A stretch of DNA of 64,000 nt from the NCBI GenBank assembly GCA_030388725.1, contig CP128857.1:3968001-4032000 (forward strand). Direction: 5' to 3'. The stretch is from Prodigiosinella aquatilis (GTDB lineage Bacteria > Pseudomonadota > Gammaproteobacteria > Enterobacterales > Enterobacteriaceae). A model generated the notes under the pieces. That model saw only the letters and a list, made by a program, of their open reading frames with translations, made no database searches and had not been told where the DNA came from. The first letter of the stretch is position 1. Each line of letters opens with the position of its first letter. The position numbers and the translations under genes were made by a program. This document shows, in pieces, positions 9,456-19,130 of this stretch.

Positions 9456-10277
9456 ATGGAGTACCGTAAAATAGCGTTCATTGGAGCGGGGAATATGGCA
9501 CAGGCCATTATTGCCGGCTTGGTTGATAGCGGGTATCCCGCGCAATATATCAGCGTATGTGCGCCTTCAACCCTACACCGCGATGCGTTGGCGGCACGCT
9601 ATGGCGTCATCAGTAGCGATGATAATATCAGTTGCGCGCAGCAGGCCGAGGTCGTCGTACTGGCGGTAAAACCGCAACTGATGGCAACCGTATGCGAACC
9701 ACTATCACAGCAGGTGGATTTCAGTCACAAGCTGGTATTGTCGATTGCGGCAGGCATTAGTGTCGCCCGTTTTCAATCCATACTGGATGAAAAATTAAAT
9801 ATCGTGCGGATTATGCCCAATACGCCATCACTGGTAGGGAAAGGCATGAGCGGCCTTTACGCCCCGACAACGGTCAGCGATGCCGATCGGACGTTTACCG
9901 CCAGCCTGATGAGCAGTGTTGGTAAAGTGTGCTGGGTGGAGGAAGAAACCCAGATTAACGGTATTATTGCAGCGGCGGGCAGCGCTCCAGCCTATTTTTT
10001 CCTGTTGATGGAAGCCATGCAGGAAGAGGCGATACGTCAAGGGTTCGATCCGGATACCGCACGCCTGCTCGTGCAGCAGTCAGCTTGCGGCGCAGCGGCG
10101 CTGGTCGAAGCCAACCCTGGAACGTCTCTGGCTACCCTGCGTGAGAATATCACCTCCAAAGGCGGCACGACGGCTGAGGCCTTACGGGTATTTAATGAAC
10201 GGCAGTTAACACAAACGGTTGCCGATGCCATGCAGGCAGCGGTAATTCGTGCAAAAGAAATGGAAAAGCTGTTTTAA
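9456..10277 (+). CDS. proC: Pyrroline-5-carboxylate reductase
   Basis: A 273-residue NAD(P)H-dependent enzyme that makes L-proline from pyrroline-5-carboxylate, the last step of proline synthesis. The N-terminal Rossmann motif is FIGAGNMAQAIIAGL. The C-terminal P5CR signature region reads ENITSKGGTTAEALRVF. The size matches E. coli ProC (269). It starts 24 bp after yggS. In E. coli K-12 proC lies elsewhere, but yggS-proC-yggT is a common order in other bacteria. Confidence 0.95.
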   Translation: MEYRKIAFIGAGNMAQAIIAGLVDSGYPAQYISVCAPSTLHRDALAARYGVISSDDNISCAQQAEVVVLAVKPQLMATVCEPLSQQVDFSHKLVLSIAAGISVARFQSILDEKLNIVRIMPNTPSLVGKGMSGLYAPTTVSDADRTFTASLMSSVGKVCWVEEETQINGIIAAAGSAPAYFFLLMEAMQEEAIRQGFDPDTARLLVQQSACGAAALVEANPGTSLATLRENITSKGGTTAEALRVFNERQLTQTVADAMQAAVIRAKEMEKLF

Positions 10278-10329
10278 TGACGGTAATTTCATCGGAATTA
10301 TCCCTGTTAATTAAGGAATTATTGCCTCT

Positions 10330-10884
10330 ATGCTTACCTTGACTTTTCTGGTCAAAACGTTGGTTGACCTCTATGTAATGGTACTGCTGCTACGTATCTG
10401 GATGCAGTGGTCTCGCAGCGATTTTTATAACCCGCTCTCTCAGCTCGTGGTGAAGCTGACCCAACCGATAGTGGGACCACTACGTCGGATTATTCCGTCA
10501 CTGGGCCCGATTGACAGTTCATCGCTACTGGTGGCTTTCCTGCTGACGACCCTGAAATATCCGCTACTGTTACTGATTCAGGTAGGGGCATTTTCGTTGA
10601 GCCCGGTGAATCTGCTGGTTGGTCTGCTGTCACTGCTGAAATCAGCGGGATATCTGGTGTTCTGGATGATCATCATTCGTTCACTGATGAGCTGGGTAAG
10701 TCAGGGCCGTAGCCCGGTGGACTATCTGCTGTATCAACTGACGGAACCGATGATGTCGCCGATCCGCCGTATTCTGCCGGTGATGGGCGGGCTGGATTTC
10801 TCAGCCATGGTGGTTATCCTGATTCTGTACATGCTGAATTATCTGGGCATGGATCTGTTTCCGGGGCTGTGGTTCCTGCTGTGA
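10330..10884 (+). CDS. yggT: YggT family membrane protein
   Basis: A 184-residue integral membrane protein made of two repeated YGGT units. Each has a hydrophobic helix followed by an amphipathic stretch with a PIRRILP-type motif (LRRIIPSLG near 55, IRRILPVMG near 150). Four to five membrane segments are evident. The function is uncertain; family members have been linked to osmotic or ion homeostasis and to cell-division membranes. It lies in the yggS-proC-yggT-yggU-rdgB-hemW run, and its stop overlaps the likely GTG start of yggU. Confidence 0.92.
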   Translation: MLTLTFLVKTLVDLYVMVLLLRIWMQWSRSDFYNPLSQLVVKLTQPIVGPLRRIIPSLGPIDSSSLLVAFLLTTLKYPLLLLIQVGAFSLSPVNLLVGLLSLLKSAGYLVFWMIIIRSLMSWVSQGRSPVDYLLYQLTEPMMSPIRRILPVMGGLDFSAMVVILILYMLNYLGMDLFPGLWFLL

Positions 10885-11171
10885 GTGCCGTTACTCGCTG
10901 CGACAATGGGCTGGTAATTCAACTGTATATCCAGCCGAAAGCCAGCCGCGACCTCATTGTCGGTTTACATGGCGACGAACTGAAAGTCGCCATTACCGCC
11001 TCGCCGGTTGACGGCCAGGCCAATGCGCATCTGATCAAATTTCTCGCCAAGCAGTTTCGCGTCGCCAAAGGGTTGGTAACGATCGAAAAAGGTGAACTTG
11101 GGCGTCATAAGCAGATTAAAATCGTTAATCCGCAAACTATCCCGGCGACTGTCGCGGAACTTATTCAATAA
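10881..11171 (+). CDS. yggU: UPF0235/DUF167 protein YggU
   Basis: A 96-residue protein of the DUF167 (YggU) family, with IQPKASRD, GDELKVAITASPVDGQAN and KGELGRHKQIKI conserved relative to E. coli YggU. The function is unknown. I prefer the GTG at 10881 (SAVTRCDNGLV), which overlaps the yggT stop as GTGA; an in-frame ATG at 10869 would add four residues. Overlap implies translational coupling with yggT. rdgB follows 17 bp downstream. Confidence 0.9.
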   Translation: MSAVTRCDNGLVIQLYIQPKASRDLIVGLHGDELKVAITASPVDGQANAHLIKFLAKQFRVAKGLVTIEKGELGRHKQIKIVNPQTIPATVAELIQ

Positions 11172-11188
11172 CATCGCAGGAATAACAC

Positions 11189-11782
11189 ATGCAAAAAGTG
11201 GTTTTGGCTACGGGTAATACCGGTAAGGTGCGTGAACTCGCCAGTCTACTGACAGCTTTTGGTCTGGATATCGTGGCGCAAACCGAACTGGGTGTCGATT
11301 CTGCCGAAGAAACCGGCCTGACTTTCATTGAGAACGCGATTCTGAAGGCACGCCATGCCGCAAAAATCACGGGTTTACCCGCCATTGCCGATGACTCTGG
11401 TCTGGCAGTTGACGCATTGGGTGGCGCACCGGGGATCTACTCTGCCCGCTACGCCGGAGATGCAGCCAGTGACCGGCAAAATCTGGAGAAACTGTTAGTC
11501 ACGCTGAAAGACGTGCCAGATGAACAGCGATCCGCCAGTTTCCACTGTGTACTGGTCTATTTGCGTCACGCGGAAGATCCAACACCACTGGTGTGTCATG
11601 GACGCTGGCCCGGCATCATCACCCATGCTGCTGCTGGAGAAGGCGGATTCGGTTACGATCCAATCTTTTATGTTCCTGAACTGGGAAAAACTTCCGCCGA
11701 ACTGAGCCGCGCCGAAAAGAACCTCCATTCACACCGTGGACAGGCATTACGCCTGCTGCTGGACGCATTGCGCCATGCTTAA
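11189..11782 (+). CDS. rdgB: dITP/XTP pyrophosphatase (non-canonical purine NTPase)
   Basis: A 197-residue Ham1/ITPase-family house-cleaning enzyme that hydrolyses dITP, dXTP and ITP to monophosphates and keeps deaminated purines out of DNA. Conserved elements are the N-terminal ATGNTGKVREL (substrate/phosphate loop), FIENAILKARHAA, IADDSGLAVDALGGAPGIYSAR and GEGGFGYDPIF. The length equals E. coli RdgB (197). The ATG is preceded by CAGGAAT. Its 3' end overlaps hemW by 8 bp. Confidence 0.96.
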   Translation: MQKVVLATGNTGKVRELASLLTAFGLDIVAQTELGVDSAEETGLTFIENAILKARHAAKITGLPAIADDSGLAVDALGGAPGIYSARYAGDAASDRQNLEKLLVTLKDVPDEQRSASFHCVLVYLRHAEDPTPLVCHGRWPGIITHAAAGEGGFGYDPIFYVPELGKTSAELSRAEKNLHSHRGQALRLLLDALRHA

Positions 11783-12913
11783 GCTACCGCCACTCAGCTT
11801 GTACATTCATATTCCCTGGTGTGTACAGAAGTGCCCGTACTGCGACTTCAATTCTCACGCGTTGAAAGGTGATGTACCACATCAGGAATACGTGGAACAT
11901 CTGCTAGCGGATCTGGATGCCGATTTACCGCTTGCCAGCGGTCGGCCTCTGCATTCCATTTTTATTGGCGGCGGCACCCCCAGTCTACTCAGCGCCGACG
12001 CCATGCAACATTTGCTGGACGGTGTACGGGCGCGCTTACCACTGGAGGAAAACGCCGAAGTTACCATGGAGGCCAATCCCGGAACAGTAGAAGCCGAACG
12101 CTTCAGTGGCTACCAGCGCGCGGGCATTAATCGCATTTCCATCGGTGTGCAGAGTTTCAGTGCGGAAAAACTGACCCGACTAGGGCGCATTCACGGCCCA
12201 CAAGAGGCCAAACGTGCGGCACAATTAGCATCAGAACTTGGTTTACGCAGTTTCAATCTTGATCTGATGCACGGCTTGCCGGATCAATCGCTGGAAGATG
12301 CACTGGACGATCTACACCAGGCGATAGCACTTAATCCACCGCATCTGTCGTGGTATCAGCTCACAATCGAGCCCAACACGCTATTTGGCTCGCGCCCCCC
12401 GCCTTGCCGGACGATGACGCCTTGTGGGAAATTTTCGAACGTGGTCACCAGTTACTGAGTCATGCAGGCTATCAACAATACGAAACCTCCGCCTATGCCA
12501 AACCGGGCTACCAGTGCCAACATAACCTCAACTACTGGCGTTTCGGCGACTATTTGGGTATTGGCTGCGGTGCGCATGGCAAACTGACATTTATGGATGG
12601 GCGGATTATGCGTACCGTTAAAACCCGGCATCCACGCGGCTATATGCAAGGGAATTACCTGCACCAGACGAATGATGTTGCTGCCAAGGAGCGCCCGTTT
12701 GAGTTTTTCATGAACCGTTTTCGTCTGCTGGAACCTGCGCCACGTGCGGATTTCATTGCCTATACCGGGTTAACGGAAGATACCATCCGGCCACAGATCG
12801 AGATGGCGATCACACAGGGATATGTGATCGAAACAGACAGCCACTGGCAGATTACCGAACACGGAAAACTGTTTCTTAATTCATTGCTGGAACTGTTTCT
12901 GGACGATGAATGA
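11775..12913 (+). pseudogene. hemW: hemW (radical SAM heme chaperone), broken by one homopolymer frameshift
   Basis: HemW is a radical SAM protein of the HemN-like family that binds heme and an Fe-S cluster and acts as a heme chaperone rather than a coproporphyrinogen oxidase. The first frame (11775 to about 12395) carries CVQKCPYCDF, the CxxxCxxC 4Fe-4S/SAM motif, and IGGGTPSLL. The rest (from about 12400, QYETSAYAKPGYQCQHNLNYW to FLNSLLELFL) is in the next frame. The switch falls in a C6 run at 12395-12400; one extra C would give a continuous protein of about 379 residues, as in E. coli. This is a real gene with either a sequencing error or a fresh mutation. The start overlaps rdgB. Confidence 0.88.
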
Positions 12914-13068
12914 CGATAACCTCAGTGATATCAGGCGGTATCCTTGGTTTATCGGAAATAGCTGAAACACACGAGTACCTTGAGTAGCTCACCACACCAT
13001 ATTGAATTTCCTTGCTGAAATATGACAAAGTGGGCACAGAATTCAAACCGAGATAACAGGTAACAATT

Positions 13069-13197
13069 ATGAAAATAATGAAATTACTGGCGGTAGTGCT
13101 GTTGATGACCACAACGTTAAGCGGCTGTAATACCACACGCGGCTTTGGTCAGGATGTGGAGAAACTGGGCAGTAAGATTTCCCATTCAGCCAGCTAA
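13069..13197 (+). CDS. Entericidin A/B-like small lipoprotein
   Basis: A 42-residue lipoprotein. The N-terminal signal ends in the lipobox LSGC with the acylated Cys at residue 20. The mature part, CNTTRGFGQDVEKLG, matches the entericidin family signature CNTxRGxGxD. In E. coli EcnA/EcnB are a small membrane-lipoprotein pair linked to stationary-phase lysis and its antidote. Only one copy is present, so assignment to A (antidote) or B (toxin) is not possible, although the short C-terminus is closer to EcnA. AACAGG precedes the ATG, and a strong terminator follows 30 bp after the stop. Confidence 0.88.
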   Translation: MKIMKLLAVVLLMTTTLSGCNTTRGFGQDVEKLGSKISHSAS

Positions 13198-13226
13198 TTG
13201 CGTCATTGCTGATATCCCGCTATTAA

Positions 13227-13257
13227 CCCTCGGCACCCACGCCGGGGGCTATTTTTT
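13227..13257 (+). terminator. Rho-independent terminator after the entericidin-like gene
   Basis: The stem CCCTCGGC / GCCGGGGG (13227-13234 and 13241-13248, one G-T pair) with a 6-nt loop is followed by a T6 run at 13252-13257. This is the classic arrangement for the rightward small lipoprotein transcript. Confidence 0.88.
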
Positions 13258-13304
13258 CGCTAAGATGCGGTAATAACATCACATCAGAGAGACCAGACAG
13301 ATCG

Positions 13305-13760
13305 TTAAAGCGTCGTCCGCATATCAATATGGGGAATACCGTCTTCATCATAGACGTCGCCAGTGGTCATAAAACCGAACTGACTGTAAAAGCGCTGCAA
13401 ATGGACCTGTGCGGAGAGAAACAGCGGCTTCTTCGGCCAGTGACGAGCGCTGACGATCAAAACGTGTTCCATCAATTGATGTCCAACATGTTCCCCTCTT
13501 GCCGGTGATGCGACAATTACTCTGCCGATTTTCACTGCATCATGGTCTGAATGAGGAGCCAGTATGCGGGCATAGGCCACCAATTTACCGTTTTGGTAGG
13601 CCGTTACATGACGGTTACCGACCGTTAGATCTCTGCCGTCGATATCCTGATATGGACAGTGTTGCTCGACCACAAACACCTGATTACGCAGCAATAGAAT
13701 GTCATGTAACGAATAGAGATTGAGATCATCAATACCCCAGTCATGCCATATAAGATTCAT
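13305..13760 (-). CDS. elaA: ElaA-family GNAT N-acetyltransferase
   Basis: A 151-residue GCN5-related acyltransferase. LRNQVFVVEQHCPYQDIDGRDL and IGRVIVASPARGEHVGHQLM (the acetyl-CoA pyrophosphate loop of type RxxGxG) match E. coli ElaA, as does FYSQFGFMTTGDVYDEDGIPHIDM. The substrate is unknown. It is a single gene pointing toward the entericidin terminator, separated from lplT by about 50 bp on the same strand. Confidence 0.92.
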   Translation of the reverse strand: MNLIWHDWGIDDLNLYSLHDILLLRNQVFVVEQHCPYQDIDGRDLTVGNRHVTAYQNGKLVAYARILAPHSDHDAVKIGRVIVASPARGEHVGHQLMEHVLIVSARHWPKKPLFLSAQVHLQRFYSQFGFMTTGDVYDEDGIPHIDMRTTL

Positions 13761-13811
13761 ATCAACTCTTCCGGTAATATATTCAGCACGATGTGATTTG
13801 CCCCGTTGTTG

Positions 13812-15019
13812 TTAATTATTACGCCGTTTGGTCACGATTAACCAGGCCCAAAGTGCAACCATCGCCAGCGCGAACAATATACCGAAACCGATTCCGATAA
13901 CGATAATAGATACGCCTAATTTAACCACGAGTGAATACAGTGCCAGCATCAGTAACATGGCGCTGTTTTCCCCCAGATTTTGCACCGCAATAGCGTGCCC
14001 CGCACCAACACTCGCCTGACCCCGCTCTTGCAGTAGTGCATTGAGCGGCACAATGAAAAATCCTCCCAGCGCCCCCAGAATAATCAGACAAACATAAGCA
14101 TTCAGCAGACTGTGTTGCAGGATAAAAATCACCACCATCACGCCAATCAACAAACCCGCTGGCAGACAACGCCAAACCGTATTCAGCGTCACCAGACGCC
14201 CGGCAGCGGCGGCGCCGAGCACAATCCCGACGGCGACTATCGCGTTCAGCAGCGTCGGTGTCGAGTTATCACTGATACCGAGCGCCAGCGGCACCCACAG
14301 CACCAGTAAAAAACGTAGTGTAACACCCGCCCCCCAAAACATACTGGTCCCGACCAGCGTAAACCGCGTCTCACCATTGCGCCATAACACCCTACTGGCA
14401 GAAAAAACGCCAGTGTCATCCGCCACGGATGCCACGATGCACCGGGGCGTGCCGCAGGCAAACGGGGAATCAGCAGGTTAGCCACCAGCGCAATGCCATA
14501 CACCAGCACACAGAGCGCCAGTGCGCCATAAATATTCCAGTCAGCCAGTACACCACCTGCCACCGAGCCGATCAGAATAGCAGCGATGGTCGATGCTTCC
14601 ATCAGTCCATTGGCTTTTACCAGTTGGTTGCCACAGGTGATTTCTCCCAAGATACCGTACTTTGCCGGAGAATAGCCCGCCGCCCCCAACCCCACCAACG
14701 TATAGCCCAAAAAAGGGCTCCCTCCGAAACAGATCACTAACGCGCCCGCCAGTTTCAGTCCGTTCGACAACATCATGACCCGACCTTTGGCAATACTGTC
14801 AGCAAACTGGCCAACAAACGGAGCCAGAATGATGTAAGCCGCCACAAATCCCATTTGCAGAAAAGGCTGGCTCCAGTTGGGATAATGTAGGAATTTCACC
14901 AACGCCAACGTGGCGAACAACAAGGCATTGTCGCCAAAAGCGGAGAAAAACTGCGCTACCATAACCGCCTTCATACTACGGGAAAATAGCGATGTGGCGT
15001 TCTCTGGAACGCTACTCAT
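13812..15019 (-). pseudogene. lplT: lplT (lysophospholipid transporter), split by one homopolymer frameshift
   Basis: LplT is an MFS-fold inner-membrane flippase that brings lysophospholipids to Aas for re-acylation. The N-terminal piece (15019 to about 14408) matches E. coli LplT through AARPGASWHPWRM. The C-terminal piece (from about 14402 down to 13812) resumes with LWRNGETRFTLVGTSMFWGAGVTLRFLLVLW. The frame changes in an A6 run at 14402-14407 (T6 in the coding strand); one more base restores a protein of about 402 residues. The ATG overlaps the aas stop, so the pair is translationally coupled. The open frames on both sides are otherwise intact, which favours a sequencing or assembly error. 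Confidence 0.88.
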
Positions 15020-17178
15020 AGCGTCTGCTCCGATTGCTCTGCCATTTGCCGCAGCGTCACGAAATCCGGTTTACCGCTACCCAACAGCGGCAACGCCTTC
15101 ATATGCCGGATATCTCGCGGCACAACCAGCTCTGGTATACCGCTATGGCGTGCCTGCGCCAGTAAACGTTCGCGCGTCAGTTCGGCATCCGTCGTAAACA
15201 ACACCACGGCTTCTCCTTTGCTGCTGTCATTTTTGGCGCTGGCGGCATGTTGCCCATCGGGTGAGACCTGCAAAGCCAGAAGTTCTACACTTTCCAACGA
15301 CACCATTTCCCCCGCCAGTTTGGCGAAACGTTTAACCCGGCCGACGATGCTACAGAAGCCTTGATCGTCCAGGTTGGCAATATCACCCGTGTCATACCAG
15401 CCCTCCGCCTGATGACCTGCGGCATTTTCAGCCATTGGTATTTCCAGTTCGCCAGGATGTTCGACCCGCAGATAACCCTTCATCATATTCGGGCCACGCA
15501 GTTGCAAACGGCCGCCATGAGCGATGCCGTCCACATCAATCAGACGCGCTTCCATCCCCGGCAACAAGCGGCCAACAGTATGAATTTTCGCCGCCATCGG
15601 GACATTAATCGCCACCACGGGTGCACACTCTGTCACCCCGTAGCCTTCCAGAATGCGAATACCAAACTTATCCTGCCAAAGGTGGCGTGTGCTTTCTGAC
15701 AATTTCTCCGCTCCCGCCACCACATAGCGCAAGCGGGCAAAATCATACGGATGCGCAAAACGGGCATAATGCCCCAGAAAGGTGGATGTGCCGAACAGGA
15801 CGGTACAATTGCGATCATAAACCAGCTCTGGAACTACACGATAATGCAGAGGGCTGGGGTAGAGAAATACCCGTGCACCAGTCATCAGCGGTGTCAAAAG
15901 TCCGACCGTCAGCCCGAAAGCATGAAACAACGGTAATGCCGACATAAAGCGATCGTGGGGCGTAAAGTCGGCAATGGTGCGAATCTGCTCAACATTAGCC
16001 AGCAGACTGTCATGAGAATGCACCACACCTTTCGGGTTGCCTTCCGAACCGGAGGTAAACAGAATCATCGCCACATCGTCCGGTTGCTGGAAGCTCATGG
16101 CTCGCACCGGAAACAACAGATGAAACAGGATCCACAGTTTGTCGCTCAGCGTGACGGCCCCTTTCAAATCTTCCAGATACACCCAGTTGGCTTCAGAAAC
16201 CTGTGATGGCAAGTTGGTCAGCTTACCCTTTTCCAGAAACTGGCGGGACGTAACAATGGTTTTGATAGAAGCCGCAGTTACCGCACTTCGCAACCCTTTG
16301 GCACCGGTGGTGTAATTCAGCATTGCCGGCACGCGACCACTCAGCGACGCGCCCAGGATCACCGCCGCCGTGATGGTGGTATTCGGCAATAGCAAACCGA
16401 CATGCTCTTTTTCGGTGGTAAACCGCCGCAGAATGCGCGATACGCCCAGCGATTTTTTCAGCAGCGACTGATAGCTGTCTTCTTTGAATGCAATATCCTC
16501 AATACTGGCCGAACTGTAGCCATAGCGGGAGCAGGCGGCAAGAAACGCCTGATACAACGTATGCGGCGGGCGGATCGCCATGCGGGCCTCCATCATAATC
16601 CGGTGCAGATGCTGTCCGGCCAGTTCACGGCGGGCTCTGGCGGTCTCTGCTGTCGGCATCGGTAATGGTACTGGAGGCAGGAAATGAATGGAGATCGGCG
16701 GAAACATCCGGTATTTGACCACGCCAGCCAAGCGGCTCAACGGGGTAAACTCCGGCCCTTCCAGTCGTACCGGAACCACCACGGCACCGGCGCGTGCTGC
16801 CACAAACGCGGCACCACTGTATATTTTCATCAATGAACCGGTGACAGTAATGCGCCCTTCCGGAAACACCACCACCGGACGCCCCTGTTCCACAATACGG
16901 ATTAGCCGTTTGAGCGCCAACGGCTTGGTGGGGTCCAGCGGCACAAAGTCAATATAGTGCTGAAGCCAGCGCATAAACCAGCGCTCAGAAATGTGAGAAT
17001 AGATGGCAAATACCGGTTTGACGTTTACCGGCAGAAACAGCACCAACAATACGCCATCAAGAAACGAAACATGGTTCGGGGTAATTAATAACCTCGAATG
17101 TTGGGAAAAAACCTCGTCACCGGTAATACGAATACGGTACAGGTGCCGTAATAACCAACGTAAAAAGGTAAAAATCAT
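15016..17178 (-). CDS. aas: Bifunctional 2-acyl-GPE acyltransferase / acyl-ACP synthetase Aas
   Basis: A 720-residue two-domain membrane-associated enzyme; E. coli Aas is 719. The N-terminal PlsC-type acyltransferase domain has the HX4D motif NHVSFLD (His36, Asp41) and FPEGRITVTG. The C-terminal AMP-binding domain has the P-loop FTSGSEGNPKG and GYGVTECAP. It ligates fatty acids to bound ACP and transfers them to lysophosphatidylethanolamine, recycling lysophospholipids with LplT. It is first in the aas-lplT pair, which overlaps by 4 bp. Orientation relative to the OmrA-like sRNA and galR matches E. coli. Confidence 0.96.
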   Translation of the reverse strand: MIFTFLRWLLRHLYRIRITGDEVFSQHSRLLITPNHVSFLDGVLLVLFLPVNVKPVFAIYSHISERWFMRWLQHYIDFVPLDPTKPLALKRLIRIVEQGRPVVVFPEGRITVTGSLMKIYSGAAFVAARAGAVVVPVRLEGPEFTPLSRLAGVVKYRMFPPISIHFLPPVPLPMPTAETARARRELAGQHLHRIMMEARMAIRPPHTLYQAFLAACSRYGYSSASIEDIAFKEDSYQSLLKKSLGVSRILRRFTTEKEHVGLLLPNTTITAAVILGASLSGRVPAMLNYTTGAKGLRSAVTAASIKTIVTSRQFLEKGKLTNLPSQVSEANWVYLEDLKGAVTLSDKLWILFHLLFPVRAMSFQQPDDVAMILFTSGSEGNPKGVVHSHDSLLANVEQIRTIADFTPHDRFMSALPLFHAFGLTVGLLTPLMTGARVFLYPSPLHYRVVPELVYDRNCTVLFGTSTFLGHYARFAHPYDFARLRYVVAGAEKLSESTRHLWQDKFGIRILEGYGVTECAPVVAINVPMAAKIHTVGRLLPGMEARLIDVDGIAHGGRLQLRGPNMMKGYLRVEHPGELEIPMAENAAGHQAEGWYDTGDIANLDDQGFCSIVGRVKRFAKLAGEMVSLESVELLALQVSPDGQHAASAKNDSSKGEAVVLFTTDAELTRERLLAQARHSGIPELVVPRDIRHMKALPLLGSGKPDFVTLRQMAEQSEQTL

Positions 17179-17438
17179 CCCACCCCCTTATGTAATAAAC
17201 GACATGACCTGAATTGGCGTTGCCGTATACGTGATGGTTCAAAATGGATTAGGTAAATAACGAGCGGCTCAAAATACTACAGCTACTTGATAGTCACCAT
17301 AATAAACAGAGAAAAGGCGCTGAATAATGTGCCCAACCCGGCGCAACCCAATTTGCGTTTGTCCTTATTTTGGCGCGTCCATTTGCCTGTATTAATGGTC
17401 TATGTTTGCTTGCCGTTATCATGTAAATAAGTACCGGC

Positions 17439-17530
17439 AAAAAAAAACCTACGCATCTGCGTAGGTTGGTGCAATTTGAATGGTCCAATGTGATGAACAC
17501 ATCGATTTGTCACCCATCAATACCTCTGGG
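17439..17530 (-). ncRNA. omrA: OmrA/OmrB-family Hfq-dependent small RNA
   Basis: Read on the minus strand, the RNA starts CCCAGAGGTATTGATGGGTGA at 17530, and its first part is nearly identical to the conserved 5' seed shared by E. coli OmrA and OmrB. It ends GCACCAACCTACGCAGATGC..., the conserved 3' hairpin, followed by a T9 run (17439-17447). The roughly 92-nt length and the position between aas and galR match E. coli. OmrA/B are induced through OmpR/EnvZ and repress outer-membrane proteins, TonB receptors, curli and ompR by 5'-seed pairing with Hfq. The variable middle differs from both E. coli copies, so the A or B label is arbitrary. I see only one copy. The flanking 17179-17438 and 17531-17823 hold no gene that I can support. 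Confidence 0.9.
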
Positions 17531-17823
17531 ACTTATTACTCTAGAGAGAGTCATCGTAATTCACTAGCGCATAATCGAAAGATAACTGCTCGAAGTGCAA
17601 CCAACTGTAAAATTATACTGAATCATGTAATAACCAACCTGTAACGTCGGATAATCTACGGCCTGATTTACCACGACAGTGGCAGGATACCTGCTGAAGT
17701 TGCGATCCCAACCCCTTGCAGTAACGCATTTTTTTCGTGACACTGCACAGAGCGGCACAACGTTATAAACGCTTTATTCAGGTTCGTTCAATCCTCAACA
17801 CAGAGATAACCCGGGAAGACATA

Positions 17824-18852
17824 ATGGCTACGATTAAGGATGTTGCCAAACTGGCAGGCGTATCAGTAGCTACGGTGTCACGTGTCATTAATCACTCGCC
17901 GAAAGCCAGTGAGCAGGCTCGTAGCGCGGTATTCGATGCCATGCAACAGTTGCAATACCATCCGAATGCCAACGCCCGGGCGCTGGCCCAGCAATCCACG
18001 GAAACACTAGGGCTGGTCGTGTCTGACGTTTCCGACCCCTTCTTCGGCAGCATGGTGAAAGCCGTAGAACAGGAAGCCTACCGTACTGGAAACTTTCTGC
18101 TGATTGGTAACGGCTATCATATTGCCCAGAAAGAGCGTCAAGCCATTGAGCAACTGATTCGTCACCGCTGTGCGGCGTTGGTGGTCCATGCCAAAATGCT
18201 GCCGGATGAAGAACTGGTGCAATTGATGCAGCAAATTCCCGGAATGGTGTTGATTAACCGCATTCTGCCCGGATTTGAATCCCGTTGCGTGGCGCTGGAT
18301 GACCGCTACGGTGCCTGGCTCGCTACTCGCCATCTGATTCAGCAAGGACACCGCCAGATTGGCCTGCTTTGTTCCAATCACCCGATTTCCGACGCGGCTG
18401 ACCGTTTACTGGGGTATAAAGACGCGCTGGCAGAAAGCAGTATTCCGTTTGATGAGCAGTTGGTTGCCTACGGAGAACCTGATGAAACCGGTGGTGAACA
18501 GACGATGACGGAACTGCTGGTACGTGGTAAACCCATCACTGCCGTGACCTGCTATAACGACCCGATGGCGGCTGGCGCACTATCAGTGCTGAGCGATAAT
18601 AGCATTGACGTACCCCAGGATATTTCGCTGATAGGCTTTGATGATGTCCTGCTGTCGCGTTATTTACGTCCCCGGCTTACCACCATCCGTTACCCGATTG
18701 TCACCATGGCGACGCAGGCGGCCCAAATGGCATTAGCGTTGGCCAATAACACGCCGTTACCCAACGTAATCAACCTGTTCCACCCTACGCTTATCCGTCG
18801 TCATTCGGTAAACAACCTGACGGTGGCTAAAAAAATATCAACCCCCAAATGA
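17824..18852 (+). CDS. galR: Galactose operon repressor GalR
   Basis: A 342-residue LacI/GalR-family repressor very close to E. coli GalR. The N-terminal helix-turn-helix reads MATIKDVAKLAGVSVATVSR, followed by the hinge region NANARALAQQSTETLGLVVSDVSDPFFG and the sugar-binding core (FLLIGNGYH, IRHRCAALVVHAKM, TAVTCYNDPMAAGA, IGFDDVLLSRYLRPRLTT). I start at 17824, where the HTH begins, and not at the in-frame ATG 87 nt earlier. It represses galactose transport and metabolism and is relieved by galactose. Its position after aas and the OmrA-type sRNA is conserved. Confidence 0.95.
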   Translation: MATIKDVAKLAGVSVATVSRVINHSPKASEQARSAVFDAMQQLQYHPNANARALAQQSTETLGLVVSDVSDPFFGSMVKAVEQEAYRTGNFLLIGNGYHIAQKERQAIEQLIRHRCAALVVHAKMLPDEELVQLMQQIPGMVLINRILPGFESRCVALDDRYGAWLATRHLIQQGHRQIGLLCSNHPISDAADRLLGYKDALAESSIPFDEQLVAYGEPDETGGEQTMTELLVRGKPITAVTCYNDPMAAGALSVLSDNSIDVPQDISLIGFDDVLLSRYLRPRLTTIRYPIVTMATQAAQMALALANNTPLPNVINLFHPTLIRRHSVNNLTVAKKISTPK

Positions 18853-19130
18853 AGTCATAGCCTGATGGTGTAAACCGTACTGATCTATTTGGATCATCTG
18901 CGAAAAAACAATCTGCGCCATGCCATATCTGACGATCTGCTGAAAGCATCGGCGGAAGCCAACCATTAAGGAAAACCTGGGATACCATTTCCAGCCACAC
19001 AGATAACGCGGCGAATTCAGGCGGTTTAACTTACCAGTACGGCTGCAAATCTGGGGATGGTCACGGCTATCCGACACCGCTTGTGTTAAAATAAAGGATC
19101 TTAGCGATAAACCTAAACAGGTGAATTTCC

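Noticed and set aside
12395..12400. Phase variation by poly-C slippage in hemW
   Set aside because: The run has only six C residues, hemW is not a surface or contingency gene, and two other genes show similar single-run shifts, so sequence error is simpler.
15361..16957. Several plus-strand frames opposite aas
   Set aside because: They are shadows of the well-conserved aas coding strand with no ribosome sites or family motifs.
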